64,000 nt of DNA from Nakaseomyces glabratus (GCF_010111755.1 NC_088958.1:434001-498000); one strand, 5' to 3'; shown: positions 9,701-19,443, counted from the stretch's first letter. Notes: generated by a model from the sequence alone, not told the origin. Made by a program: numbers and translations.

Positions 9701-12015
9701 CTGTATTCTTTCTCAAACAAGTTAATCAATGATAGTAAAATATTATCTTTGAATACTACGTCATTGTGCAATCTATTGAAGAAAGTTTCTTGATTGCAGA
9801 TTATCTCAATAAATTGTTTGCCCTCTTCCCATTTGTCAAAAGACAGAAAATCCAATTCGATAAGTATCGAGTTCAACCTTTGGTTTAGTTCTTGGTTCAA
9901 ATATGTGTATACCTTACCACTTTTTTCAATAAAATTAATAAAGTAAATCAGTGAAATAGCAAAAGTATACTTCAAACTGTGGTTTTTAGAAGTAGTAAAA
10001 TAGTTATCGATTATATTCAACAACCACTGAATCTTTATATTTGTGCTGGTTATTGGACAAACCATGGACTTCGTGTTGACCGATGCTTGTGAACTTGTTT
10101 GTATGGTTTGTGTCAAAAACTTTCTTTGGTTTTCATAAAAATACCATATTGCTAAGGCACTATCGCTTGTTTTCAAATTTAATAGGTTATAGGTGTTGTG
10201 TTGCTTATTATGCGATGTGCTGCCAACAACAACATCAAGTGACCAAAGGAAAAATTCGAATATCAATTTTAAATGCTCAATATGGATAGTTTGTGTTATA
10301 TTGTGATTAATCCACTTACTAAATGAATCAAGCAATAAGGAGTTGTCTACTTTGAGATTGTTTATCGCAAACACAAAAATATGCTGCCATGCTTCACAGG
10401 TAACAGATGAAATTTCTATAGGTAAAACGGAATCAGGGGACGCGATTATGCTATTAACCAGAGATGATAGCTCATCAATTGGTTCTCTTGTCAAGGAGTG
10501 AAGTAATTTGTTAAATATCAGACATGCCATGATATTTACTTCACTAGTTGATAATAGTGGGGTAATATACTTTAGAACCTTGAGGTATAGGGTTTCATCA
10601 AAATTCCACAAATCATAACTGATATTAGTAAATATACACGCGAGATGCCACGAAGTCAATGAAATATTATTGGTGTTAATACAAAGTCTATCAATAAGTT
10701 CAGTATTACATGCTATGGGGTGATCCAAATTTAGCAAAAAGAATAGCTTACATCCCAGTAGCTGAATTAACGGATCACCCGACTCTAACAAACTCTGAGA
10801 GTAGTCTAATAATGAGTTGCATTGGTTCAGATTAGATTGTAAACTACCTTCATATTTGATCTTCTTAAGAATTTGGGTAGCATTATTCTCTCGTTCTTGA
10901 TTAGATAGTCTATAATAAAGGCATAGAGTGTCATAAAGTCCAAACAGTCTTAACCATGCTAGATCTTTGCAGTGTGTCTTTGCAAAAGTATTATACGTCA
11001 AATCCATATTAGAATTGTTTAGGTCGTCATAAATACCAATCGTCAATGAATGATCAACATCCAACATTTCTTTTACTTTCATTGGAATATAGTCCTGTAA
11101 TGTAGATAATACAACACTGTGGCTGATACGGCTTCCCATAATTTCTTGTCCAGGCATAATTGGAATTTGGTTTTGCAATAGTCCTCCACCAAAGATATCT
11201 ATTTTTGAAATGTCATTTAACAAATTGAAATTGTTTGTTTTACCAATCCGTGTGTAGAGTTTCCAGCATTCAATTATTAGAGATGTGGTATCATAATAAT
11301 GCTGGCAATGCAACCTAGCTACCAAATTTGAGGAAATGGATAGTAAGACATTTGTAGTAGCAGTTTCACCTTTCTCAAAAACGATTAAATTTGTTATTAT
11401 GACCAAGGCTTCCTTCGCAACTTTACTAAGTGAAATTGAACCTTTTATTAACAGGACATAGAAGGTATCTAAAGAGTTAGTGAGTGCTCTTATATTTGAT
11501 CTATTTGAGGATGTTATCTTTATCAGCCAAAGTGTATATTCAGCAACATCAAGCCATTGAGATGGTCCAATTTTGTTTCCAAATATTTCAGATTTTACAA
11601 TTGCCAGAATGCAGTATGTTACATCATTGATTACCGGTACAATTATTCTGGCGTCATTGTAAAATAGGTCCTTAACAGCCGATATTGTTAGCTTTAAATG
11701 GCTAAGCTTGAACTTTTCGATTACAGTTTCAATGAACAGTCTTAAAGTATATGTGATATTTGAAAATCTGCTAATTGATATATTTTCTTTCCGTTGTCTA
11801 GAATCCGTATCATCTTCTATACTATCAATATACTTGCCCGCCTCATTTTCTAATAAACTCAATAGTGTGTTTAATAAACCATTAATTTGTTCGTTAGCAA
11901 TAAATCCAGGATTGTCTTTCAGGATAGATTGAAGCTCTTGAAGTCCTGCATTTCGATCTCTTAGTTTACTTGATGTTAGTTGATCCTGTAGCGTTCTGAT
12001 TTGATAATTTTCCAT
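3724..12015 (-). CDS. TEL1: Tel1/ATM-family phosphatidylinositol 3-kinase-like protein kinase
   Basis: This is the largest gene in the window (2763 residues; S. cerevisiae Tel1 has 2787). The N-terminus has the TAN motif typical of Tel1/ATM (LTSSKLRDRNAGLQELQSIL, residues about 13-32). A long helical-repeat region and FAT domain follow. The kinase domain starts near residue 2420. The catalytic loop GLGDRHLNNI is at 2578-2587, followed by HIDLGIAFD as the DFG-equivalent segment. The FATC domain occupies the last 32 residues and ends IFNGWSPFY. Tel1 senses double-strand breaks through the MRX complex and keeps telomere length. The frame is intact. Codon use is relaxed, as in a low-abundance protein. 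Confidence 0.97.
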   Translation of the reverse strand: MENYQIRTLQDQLTSSKLRDRNAGLQELQSILKDNPGFIANEQINGLLNTLLSLLENEAGKYIDSIEDDTDSRQRKENISISRFSNITYTLRLFIETVIEKFKLSHLKLTISAVKDLFYNDARIIVPVINDVTYCILAIVKSEIFGNKIGPSQWLDVAEYTLWLIKITSSNRSNIRALTNSLDTFYVLLIKGSISLSKVAKEALVIITNLIVFEKGETATTNVLLSISSNLVARLHCQHYYDTTSLIIECWKLYTRIGKTNNFNLLNDISKIDIFGGGLLQNQIPIMPGQEIMGSRISHSVVLSTLQDYIPMKVKEMLDVDHSLTIGIYDDLNNSNMDLTYNTFAKTHCKDLAWLRLFGLYDTLCLYYRLSNQERENNATQILKKIKYEGSLQSNLNQCNSLLDYSQSLLESGDPLIQLLGCKLFFLLNLDHPIACNTELIDRLCINTNNISLTSWHLACIFTNISYDLWNFDETLYLKVLKYITPLLSTSEVNIMACLIFNKLLHSLTREPIDELSSLVNSIIASPDSVLPIEISSVTCEAWQHIFVFAINNLKVDNSLLLDSFSKWINHNITQTIHIEHLKLIFEFFLWSLDVVVGSTSHNKQHNTYNLLNLKTSDSALAIWYFYENQRKFLTQTIQTSSQASVNTKSMVCPITSTNIKIQWLLNIIDNYFTTSKNHSLKYTFAISLIYFINFIEKSGKVYTYLNQELNQRLNSILIELDFLSFDKWEEGKQFIEIICNQETFFNRLHNDVVFKDNILLSLINLFEKEYSHFLNADNGSTAKTGNDIYLNQRSILRFRTDIKLMTQFFTCVDSNVPGKIGIYLDRLLLYSMGPNESLVLDELLSWVTNPSNNQYYEVHSLEKLCQFLAKSLLNSKYQLSDFSMIRLGLFLTSTIELWVNVKYNILNSDCNDFLIWITNNLVQNNFGETGTFVVLIRLFISVLKHNSTVNSSCAIKTQDLYSMLIFCMRNVAYSTLGNIVDELKAYMSKKSHKNRKTILDDLVELFEPMPESVEKAASSCFVLFGLLDCNDTNFVYTLDIFSNYGNIPHISFFLKKAVKNYVNNYYQGNKIQLLNVHILEVIRQWTKRNDTDRQLYFNSVIGSLFGFGSIQEFERQYNREICALIFSRSDSESLERNFFSDRNTSKCEMLRRSLYLLIPLSYYDNGVGDMVFNKLKDSFRGQLESVLSSNFIIVMRYALKLCDCSDYTSVLNEMQRPNQSSSLLELFMDSEMKNAINRMNIYITVHSVIKIFKNCGRSRQTLLLDLRTLILWIISDIQKSESSWEQNNHLRQLQLLVFLYEDTFLQSVLHIELMNWLSYLLKIENIEADVFLLLNCLLSLIKPNSLDKPDSLTLFFLNVLHFYVRNKECLKIGDEDMNMLSNNLSTVNSIALKLLTNGQVTDLIYNQVGDLTSQMYFAEEVELFALLMTFAPPMPDYVSHKMNKKFIEYVYKSNNLIDIDNFSLWFSDYSTQYSSLILELEENSSFCEKDGFGIDDMEIVYDFSDSAVSAMYSVLFRSLISIKPTIGFKSFALSNIICHLISINILKDKDLLSKFLRATKMKIAFSAKEIDETIIEHFGKSNCGCVISEHYLESEFFDTNIPYKDWLVKLCMFFISQISLNSKEIQWFIPLCYESMDFCKQNVCIFFLAAFSFDHRRMSSTWKHIFSRLNDLTMASDCLAKLTLLLSFIRLIRSGALQGRKEYSNLYQKIEFKGVIDAALKIKDSKFALQLFEEAYMCENGDYDVALLTSIYEQLDDVDMLYALPTPISLNGFIKNANRLSPHSLKALQLNGAYFDANFNHLVDNGSHQLVNTLTGMGFNALADIADLRTSCDNPADAYLRCLQLDKWDLPKPKAIDCKIVSFYNTAYDLRNTNIEFVDLLQNAEIQLYKAKANFSSKLEWFETIREYVKTKRAIISLKTDTDISRFKIDHVINPDRYLENALISDIKINWQFRYLMLKIYVEREKFANEAMKCIPILELIHQTELSVDFHIQQTSLSRILSMEAAMKRFHIADTNLVEQLSRHVSYVTALALREFGETKAPLTILSKLLSDKSYKLNYNTFVSDDEVRAQLIWDSYQAKVKSGIQIFENDVEHWDVSINNIRSAPDTIYKVANFLNLEISRLNGSDQLKEKQKSYRRTRQELKDIESVVKSSNLSNEELLVGQKHYHNLKTHMENDRLAIENICLTRKKLIKRALDYYVQILILTNNYDYDVLDRFCGLWFENDDDDDINTDLTSKLSQIPTWKFLPWVNQFTSKLSLLKSKFQKQLWYIMKRLLYKLPFETGYAVINLQLYEKYSDKLDEKISEKIKAANLIFDQLQNSQISVKEGEYLRTIQEFCYATLEIAELKVKGKNAQISLETLNIGRYWITELPKKNLPLPTVTRTINSSQYTLDSSRNIVKVIGNITITSTGLSLPKVMTLLLSDGSRHKVVIKYGSDDLRQDAIMEQVFQQVNKIFGKDVEMRRSDLHMRTYNVVPLGPKAGLIEFVNNSLSLHSILTDIHKDDNYSWLEARRSMKDVQSKSDKERILTYLDITKKISPKFRNFFFNSFIDANGWICAKRKYTKGVATSSMVGYILGLGDRHLNNILIDTTTGEPIHIDLGIAFDQGRLLKIPELVPFRLTRDIIDGFGITGVEGIFRRTCEQVLNVLSRDSEKVMCVLNILKWDPLYSWAVSPFKKHKYMYDDNLEGHMTTATNNSKVIERKLTPKLDSDENQQSYRALKGVQEKLDRNGLTIEATVEKLIQEAVDESNLALIFNGWSPFY

Positions 12016-12672
12016 TTAGTCAACTCATAGATCACAACATTAACACATTAATCAAATCCTATCAAACCAGACCGTCTATCTAGTGTTATATTTAAAGATA
12101 CGATATATTTCCGAGAGTTTGAATTATCTAAATTTTAAAATATGATAAAAGATACCATTTTAATTCCAAGTTTCAATGAGATGAGATGATATGTCAAGAG
12201 AAATAACCGAATGAGAGGGCGTACTGTATGACATAAAATCTCGGAATAATACACATTCTTGACCAAAGCGTGAATTATTGGGATCAGAAGATAATCTAGG
12301 ATCTGTTAGTCATTCTGTTATAGTTATTGATCATATTTGATATCTAAGAATGTTTACAAAACATTATACAATGAAAGCATTCACCTCTCACCTAACTTCG
12401 ATCGCGATAGGTTTTAGTATACATGTACAAAGATATTTTAAGTTTGACTTCCTATTTTAGTAGTTCTTATAAGTATTAAAGATTAGAATAATGGAAAACC
12501 TTCTCTTAAAAAGAAATTTTAATAAAAAAAACCAGTATTAAATTGTATTGAAAGAATAATAAAAAAAAAATTGAGATAGTCTGCCATGTCCATTTTTACA
12601 TGATTTTAAGTATGCCAGTAACGAGCGTCTTGAATGTGAATTTTGATCTACCGAGATAATATAGACAGGTGA
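12016..12672. other. Intergenic region, TEL1 5' side to YAP1 3' end
   Basis: These 657 bp contain the TEL1 promoter (read leftward) and the 3' end of YAP1. The sequence is AT-rich with A runs. I see no gene, repeat or RNA. It is also the join between the YBL-type and YML/YDR-type gene blocks. Confidence 0.5.
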
Positions 12673-14439
12673 TTAAGACATGTGCTTATTTAAAGCAACC
12701 TGTACATCATCGGCGTTGATCACGACACCCCTTTCCGAACATTTAGCTTTTGCCATTAATTCAGAGCATAACCCATCAATATCTATATCAGAGTATTTTG
12801 GATGTGCCGTTATTCTGTCCCAGATTTCTGAACATCTTAAGAGACCATCATCCCGTGATGGAACGACAGTATTGTCATTTTCATCATCTTCGTCATCATC
12901 TTCGTTGTCATCTTTAGTCGTTTTCTCACCAATATTTTGATTGTCAATTGTTTCTTTCATCCTCGAACTATTGAGCATATCATTTGTGTTTTGTACTTTG
13001 AATGTATCTTCTGTTTGCATTGATGGCTCCTCTTTAACCAATCCATTTGCTATTAGTGCTGAGTCAGAGTTGTCTGTATCTGGTATATTTGTTGTAAAGT
13101 AGTCGTTTACTAAATCATTACTATTGGTGAAGTTATCGTCTTGATCGTTGTCATCAAAGTTTAGATCAGTTGTTTCCCTGAAAAAGTTGTTATCATAGTC
13201 ACCTGGGAATGCCAAAGATGAGTTGATGAATGGGAAATTTACTGATTTACTTTCATTTTCCTTTTCTACTACCTTTTGTACAGCTGGCGACCTGTAAACC
13301 TCTTGTGTTCTCCCGGAACCTAACACTGAAGGCGAATAGGCAGGAGAATTGGGAGAGAATAATATGTCGTTACCTAACAAGTTATCACCGAATCCCAATT
13401 GTCCAAAACCTGGAGCACCACCAGTGGAGTGTTGATTTGAGGCGGGAGACATGTCATCCCATGTATTTGACAAGAAAGCTGGATCAGTGACGAGGTTATT
13501 AGTAGCATTCCCATGCTCATTGCCTTGCATGTTTAAACTAACATCTCCCATTGTATCATTTATAATCATTGGTGAGTTGCTGTTGCCGTTACTGCTTGTG
13601 CCAGGTAGAGGAGTCGTGGCAGCCGATTTACTCTGTGGGATGGGGCATGCTTTAGTACCACACGCCTGGTTCAGTTTAGTACAAAACTCTGAAACCTGCT
13701 CATCGAAGAAGTTATTGAAATCTATGCCCGAGCCCGATTGGCCCCTCGATATCTGCTTGTGAGAGGTCATGACGTCGTCTAGCCAGTCTTCTGATGAGGT
13801 TGGGTCTGTGTTCCAAGTGTTTTTGGATTCATTAGAATCTGAGGAGTCAGAATGTGGAATAGACTGTTTCTTTGCATTAGCGGCAACCGAGTTTGCTGTT
13901 GTTGATGAGGACGTGTTACCAGGTGGCGTCAACTGACCTGTGACGTTGAAATGCCTATTTTCATTGAAACTCTCAAGATCTTGCCGTATAATCTTCGCAC
14001 CAGGTAAGATGCTAGAATCCTTTGATACTCTGTTAGCATTTGACGCCGCGAGATCTGTGTGTCTTGTCGATGTGGAAACCGAGCCGGTGGCGGCACCGTT
14101 CCCAGCACCAGCAGCCCCACCCTTGTGCTTCTCCAAGTACTTCAATACCTTATGGTCCTGTTTCGTCTCTGGTCTGTACTTCCGCAACTCTTTCACCAGG
14201 ATACTCAGCTGGTCCCTGAGGAAGTTGGTCTCCACCTCATTCAGCTTTGTCAAGTTCTCCAAGTCCACCACTTTCCGCTCCAGTTCCTTCATCTTGCGCT
14301 CCTTACGCTCCCTGAACGCCTTCTGCGCAGCCCTGTTCTGTGCCACACGCTTCATACGCGTCTCAGGATCCAGCTCCTGGTACCGCTTCTTCCTCGAAGC
14401 GCTGCTCTTCTGTGCGCCACCGTTATCCACCTCAGCCAT
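12673..14439 (-). CDS. YAP1: AP-1-like bZIP transcription factor of the oxidative stress response
   Basis: The 588-residue protein carries a Yap-type bZIP near residues 17-85, with basic region QNRAAQKAFRERKERK at 34-49 followed by a leucine zipper. Both redox-sensing domains are present. The n-CRD has C253, C260 and C265 in FCTKLNQACGTKACPIP. The c-CRD has C536, C558 and C567 in the C-terminal 56 residues. Spacings (7 and 5; 22 and 9) equal those of S. cerevisiae Yap1, so disulfide control of the Crm1-dependent export signal is expected. In S. cerevisiae Yap1 activates thioredoxin, glutathione and drug-efflux genes; in Candida glabrata the orthologue also affects azole and oxidant tolerance. 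CAD1/YAP2 is the alternative, but the n-CRD and the ERG6 neighbour favour YAP1. An acidic D/E/N-rich stretch precedes the c-CRD. Confidence 0.95.
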   Translation of the reverse strand: MAEVDNGGAQKSSASRKKRYQELDPETRMKRVAQNRAAQKAFRERKERKMKELERKVVDLENLTKLNEVETNFLRDQLSILVKELRKYRPETKQDHKVLKYLEKHKGGAAGAGNGAATGSVSTSTRHTDLAASNANRVSKDSSILPGAKIIRQDLESFNENRHFNVTGQLTPPGNTSSSTTANSVAANAKKQSIPHSDSSDSNESKNTWNTDPTSSEDWLDDVMTSHKQISRGQSGSGIDFNNFFDEQVSEFCTKLNQACGTKACPIPQSKSAATTPLPGTSSNGNSNSPMIINDTMGDVSLNMQGNEHGNATNNLVTDPAFLSNTWDDMSPASNQHSTGGAPGFGQLGFGDNLLGNDILFSPNSPAYSPSVLGSGRTQEVYRSPAVQKVVEKENESKSVNFPFINSSLAFPGDYDNNFFRETTDLNFDDNDQDDNFTNSNDLVNDYFTTNIPDTDNSDSALIANGLVKEEPSMQTEDTFKVQNTNDMLNSSRMKETIDNQNIGEKTTKDDNEDDDEDDENDNTVVPSRDDGLLRCSEIWDRITAHPKYSDIDIDGLCSELMAKAKCSERGVVINADDVQVALNKHMS

Positions 14440-14940
14440 CTTTTACTTCCTAGTTCTTGTCTCTGTCCTTGTCCTTGGCGTGTCTAAGAAACCTTCAAGT
14501 TGTAGGCTCTTCTGGTATTTGGTATTGCGTGCGGTTTCGAAAAGTAAGCGCTTATCAAGTAGTTACTGTTGCATATTGGGTTTTTCTTATATAATGGTGA
14601 AATCTGCCCATCATCCCCCCACACACAGTTTTACGTGTATAGAGAGAGGGAAGAGCCCCTCCCAGTTCCCACCTGTCCTTCACCGATGCGGTATCGCCCA
14701 AAGAAATTACCGCACTCGCAACTGGAGAGCACCTCTTTCAGTAACGGGAAAGGACACTGTGCTGTCGTGACACAGACGGTGCTGCAGGAACAAGGGGTAC
14801 CTTCCCACTCCGCTATGTTCTGTGCCAAGGCCTTTTTCACCCTTCTACACAAAGTTTCGGGTTCCATTTGGCTACAGAAGCAGCAGTACAAAACAGTACA
14901 CAACGGAAATCAAAATACAAACCGGAGAAAGACCAACACA

Positions 14941-14980
14941 CGGGGCTGTACGGGGCTGTACGGGGCTGTACGGGGAAGTA
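14941..14980. repeat. Tandem 10-bp repeat
   Basis: Three perfect copies of CGGGGCTGTA at 14941-14970 are followed by one degenerate copy (CGGGGAAGTA). The array lies midway between YAP1 and ERG6. A single related fragment (GCTGTACGGG) follows near 15024. Confidence 0.9.
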
Positions 14981-15253
14981 CAGGTACAACAGACACAAAC
15001 TCTTTCTAAATGGGAGGGGTGCTGCTGTACGGGTGCGTTAGGTAATGCACAACAAAATCATATACATGGTGTGTGTGTCATACGTTGGTACGTGTTACAC
15101 ATGTGCAACACTTGTGAACCATGACATACATATGTACGTAACATCATCTGATTATACGTATCCAAGTATTTAATCGTTAGCCCCCCCCCACTCCCCCACC
15201 GCCGTCGCCGCCGTCGCCGCGGCATTTGGATTTTCTCGTTTCGCCGAGAATTG

Positions 15254-15260
15254 TTACCCG
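15254..15260 (+). promoter_or_regulatory. Reb1-type site in the ERG6 promoter
   Basis: TTACCCG matches the core site of the general regulatory factor Reb1. A second copy in the opposite orientation, CGGGTAA, is at 15601-15607, about 150 bp upstream of the ERG6 ATG. Reb1 sites mark nucleosome-free regions in yeast promoters. Confidence 0.55.
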
Positions 15261-15385
15261 CAGTGCAGGGTGGAGGGGGGGGGGAAGGAGGTGCTCGTTG
15301 CTTTTCGCCCTAAGAGAGTGCTTCACAAGGGATCCCACGGAAGGGGTTTTCTCTGCTGCTATTGCCAGTATTCTTATTGTAGTAT

Positions 15386-15417
15386 TCTATTGTTCTTATT
15401 GTTGGTCTATTGTTCTT
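15386..15417 (+). promoter_or_regulatory. Two tandem Rox1-like hypoxic operator sites
   Basis: TCTATTGTTCTT occurs at 15386-15397 and again at 15406-15417, 20 bp apart. Each copy matches the Rox1 consensus YYYATTGTTCTC at 11 of 12 positions. They lie 337-368 bp upstream of ERG6. Oxygen and haem control of sterol genes by Rox1 and Mot3 is known in S. cerevisiae; function here is inferred. Confidence 0.5.
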
Positions 15418-15637
15418 ATTGTTCTAATTCTATTGCAATCCTCTGATTCGAACTCGAAGATGTAAATTGTCTCGTTTACTCCCTTGCTCCCCCCGTCAAC
15501 ACCCTGCAGTGGATTGTTACTGCATCTGCAAGCAAGAAAAAAAAATTGCGAAAACTCGTTTAGCCCTTCGTACCCTTTCTGCTCAAATCTCGGAAGTTAT
15601 CGGGTAAACATCGCAAATTTTTTCTGGACAGCTCTAT

Positions 15638-15645
15638 TATATATA
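15638..15645 (+). promoter_or_regulatory. TATA box of ERG6
   Basis: TATATATA lies about 110 bp upstream of the ERG6 ATG, at a normal distance for a yeast TATA-containing promoter. Confidence 0.6.
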
Positions 15646-15699
15646 TTGGTAAAGACAATATACAGTTTATTGTGCTCTTGACGTCTCTAAAGCGTATAA

Positions 15700-16872
<1,173 letters not shown>

Positions 16873-17480
16873 ACAACTGCAGCATAACTATATTCACACT
16901 TTATGATGTTACTTTATTTCCAAACGATTGTCTTTAATTAATTTTATTCCTGGCCTTATGAGTGTTACCTGTCGTAATGCTAATGAAATTAACGCTAATT
17001 ATGATTTTTGCAAAATTAAATTATAGAAGAGATCTTTAGAATGTTCACTTGAATTCATTCCACATGTTTTATTTTATTCCTGTTTAAATTTGAAGAATAT
17101 CAAAGGATCATTGGCATCCGCAATATATATATTATTTGTATATTTCCTTTTATGTAAGTATCTTCAATTAACTGCCCCGCGCTCATATATACGCTACGCA
17201 TAGCCTTAACGAAATCAAACAACATTATTTAAAATTAAATTTGGAACTCCAGAAAGCACACTGGTCAAAACAAATGATAGCTAGTTAGTCCGGACTTTTC
17301 TGACCTATGCTTGCCATTATAGTTAATTCAGTTAGATAAAAAATGAACTTTGTTATCAAAATGATACGATGTGATGATGTTAGAATCTATATATACATTC
17401 ATACATTACTTAAGGGCATGCTATTAATGGCAAGAGAAATAAATTACTACTTATTCAATTGTTTAATCAGTAATGTACGC
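16873..17480. other. Convergent intergenic region, ERG6 to TIF35
   Basis: These 608 bp separate two 3' ends and are AT-rich. I see short TATA-type repeats and no convincing gene. Confidence 0.55.
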
Positions 17481-18305
17481 TTATTGTGGTGCTGGGACCT
17501 TTGGCTTGGACCAGTCGACACGTAGAATCAAGTTCATGAAACCTCTACCGTCCAAGAAGTGCAAGGCCTTCTCAGCCATGTCTTCATTAATGAATGTAAC
17601 GAATGCCAAACCTCTGGATCTGCCGGTTTCCTTGTTTCTGACAACGACAACCTTTTGGATTGGTTCGAATGGGAATAATAGTTCGTTTCTTAGGGTGTTT
17701 TCATCTGCGTTCTCGTTCAATTGTAGAATCTTCAATGTACAGCTGTCATCACGTTCTCTAGCGTCTCTGTAAGCGTCTGAAGAAGGATCTCTTGCACCAG
17801 CACGACGAGATGGTGGCACATAAGCACCTGTTGCGGTGATACCAGAGTCAGCCTTGCCAGCTGGCACTTCTTCAGGTAGACCTGGACCAGCAGCGGCAGC
17901 AGCTGGGTCTTCCAATGCCGATATTTCACTCAAAATGGTCTTGAATGGACAGTTCATAGTGTAATGCGCGTTACCACACAGTCTACATGTAATAGTCTTA
18001 GAAGCAGATGCCTTAAGCTTTTGAGTTCTGGCTTCAATGATCTTTCTCCAGTTTCTGTCAAGCAATAACTCAACGGTTTCACCGAATTGTGTAGTAGAGT
18101 TGTTTGGTCCAGGTGGCGAGTTCTTCTCAGCACCAAACTTGGCCCAGCTTCTTCTCTCAGCAACAGATCTATGCACACGCTCAGTTATCTTAACATCTCT
18201 CACCTTCTGAATAATCTTATACTTCTCACCATTTTCAGTCTTGTAAGTGATAATACTCTTCGTCCCGTCAGGGTTCTCTATGATCTCTGGTGCTGCTTGC
18301 GACAT
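17481..18305 (-). CDS. TIF35: Translation initiation factor eIF3 subunit g
   Basis: The 274-residue protein has the same length as S. cerevisiae Tif35. A CCHC-type knuckle is visible at C107, C110, H114 and C119 ([13 protein letters not shown]). A C-terminal RNA recognition motif runs from about residue 188 to 270, with RNP1 as RGLAFVTF. eIF3g is a core eIF3 subunit that promotes scanning and reinitiation, and binds eIF3i (Tif34) through its N-terminal half. Codon bias is moderate to strong. In S. cerevisiae this gene is YDR429C, while its neighbours here are YML genes, which fits an interleaved duplicated block. The start at 18305 matches the family N-terminus. Confidence 0.96.
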   Translation of the reverse strand: MSQAAPEIIENPDGTKSIITYKTENGEKYKIIQKVRDVKITERVHRSVAERRSWAKFGAEKNSPPGPNNSTTQFGETVELLLDRNWRKIIEARTQKLKASASKTITCRLCGNAHYTMNCPFKTILSEISALEDPAAAAAGPGLPEEVPAGKADSGITATGAYVPPSRRAGARDPSSDAYRDARERDDSCTLKILQLNENADENTLRNELLFPFEPIQKVVVVRNKETGRSRGLAFVTFINEDMAEKALHFLDGRGFMNLILRVDWSKPKVPAPQ

Positions 18306-18631
18306 TGGCTCTTATACGTATTCCTCAGCGTTTAACTCCCTCTACAATTGACGGTGCAACTGATCCACATATACACACACTTCACCCATCACTTATACAC
18401 TATGAGCGTCTCTTCCACCAAAATTTTTCAGAATTTTTCTTTCTGAAAAATTTGCATATACTTCAAGACGTAAGAAATCACGGGGACTACTCCCCTTCCA
18501 GTCTTCCCGGTTTTGGATTTTATAGATGTTGTAACGTTATAACAATAGTAGTTGTAGTTATGGCCTCTTAGCTGAGCGTTAAACAGTGAGTGTTTTGAAC
18601 GCTGGATCGCAAGGGATTATAATTATTGATA
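18306..18631. other. Divergent promoter region, TIF35 and MRPL39
   Basis: These 326 bp hold the 33-bp RRPE palindrome listed separately. I recognise no other element and no gene. Confidence 0.6.
18421..18453. promoter_or_regulatory. Perfect 33-bp palindrome made of two RRPE motifs
   Basis: The arm AAATTTTTCAGAA (18421-18433) and its exact complement TTCTGAAAAATTT (18441-18453) flank a 7-nt T-rich spacer. Each arm contains TGAAAAATTT, the rRNA-processing element (RRPE, bound by Stb3 in S. cerevisiae). It lies 116-148 bp upstream of TIF35 and 179-211 bp upstream of MRPL39. A bidirectional growth-regulated element is the likely role. Confidence 0.7.
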
Positions 18632-18844
18632 ATGGCCAAGGTCAAGGCTAAGAACACGGTGGTGAAGCTCGTTTCTACTGCGCTGACGGGCTACTCTAGG
18701 TTTATATCAGTGAAGAAAGGTGCTCCTCTAGTAACACAGGTGCGGTATGATCCTATTGCCAAGAAGCATGTTCTATTTAAGGAGTCAAAGAAGAGGAAAG
18801 TACCAGAGAGGAAACCGTTGGATTTCCTAAGGACTTCGAAATGA
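18632..18844 (+). CDS. MRPL39: Mitochondrial large-subunit ribosomal protein bL33m
   Basis: The 70-residue basic protein has exactly the length of S. cerevisiae Mrpl39 and matches it throughout, for example [20 protein letters not shown] and the end [12 protein letters not shown]. It is the bacterial L33-type protein of the mitochondrial ribosome. The start is the ATG at 18632; an in-frame TTG six bases upstream is not needed. No long presequence is present, as in S. cerevisiae. The gene is divergent from TIF35 and convergent with SPT5. Confidence 0.95.
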   Translation: MAKVKAKNTVVKLVSTALTGYSRFISVKKGAPLVTQVRYDPIAKKHVLFKESKKRKVPERKPLDFLRTSK

Positions 18845-19443
18845 TCTCCAAGGTCTGTTGCACAAGAACTATACCAATTCCTCGCTCAAATTGGTTTATC
18901 CATGTATATACAACAAAATGGGTGTTTGTGAGTACCCAACCCATAACATATAAATATGTTCATATATTCATTAGCAAATACTATAATTTTGAAGTTTACA
19001 TATCAATTATACACCTGAACACCTGAACATAGCATTTCAAAATGGAAAAGGATTCACATCATGACCTGCAAATTTCATGTCCTTTGTATTTTGTTATTAG
19101 AAACTTTATGTACATATATGCTAATAGTTAAAGAATCTATTGGTGTATGCGTGATCGTCCCTTTAAAATAACATATAAGGGATAAATGATGGTGGAAAAT
19201 GGCATTCCTAGATGGAAGGAAGACTAATCTAGTGAGTGAGTATAATAAATGATTAATAAAACTAATGAGAAAAAAAAATAATGGGACGAAGGAAAAAACT
19301 AATAGCACAATTATAACTAGAAATAAAATATTATAAGTTTTAAGTCATTAGAACTGGTTGAAGATGACTATATTGAATCGCGTTGGGGAAGGCTCATTAG
19401 AAATGTAATAAAGTAAGAAAGAACATAGATTTAGTATTTACAT
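18845..19443. other. Convergent intergenic region, MRPL39 to SPT5
   Basis: These 599 bp of AT-rich sequence separate two 3' ends. No gene or RNA is recognised. Confidence 0.55.

Noticed and set aside
14631..14903. 90-codon Cys-rich ORF on the minus strand between YAP1 and ERG6
   Set aside because: It lies in a GC-rich promoter patch, resembles no family I know, and its composition looks like chance.
15009..15036. GGGGTGCTG and ACGGGTG fragments resembling Candida glabrata telomere repeat, as a possible telomerase RNA template
   Set aside because: The full 16-bp repeat or its complement is not present anywhere in the window.
15445..15453. GATTCGAAC, which looks like a tRNA B box on the minus strand
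   Set aside because: The flanking bases do not form a T stem, and no A box or acceptor stem is present at the right distance.
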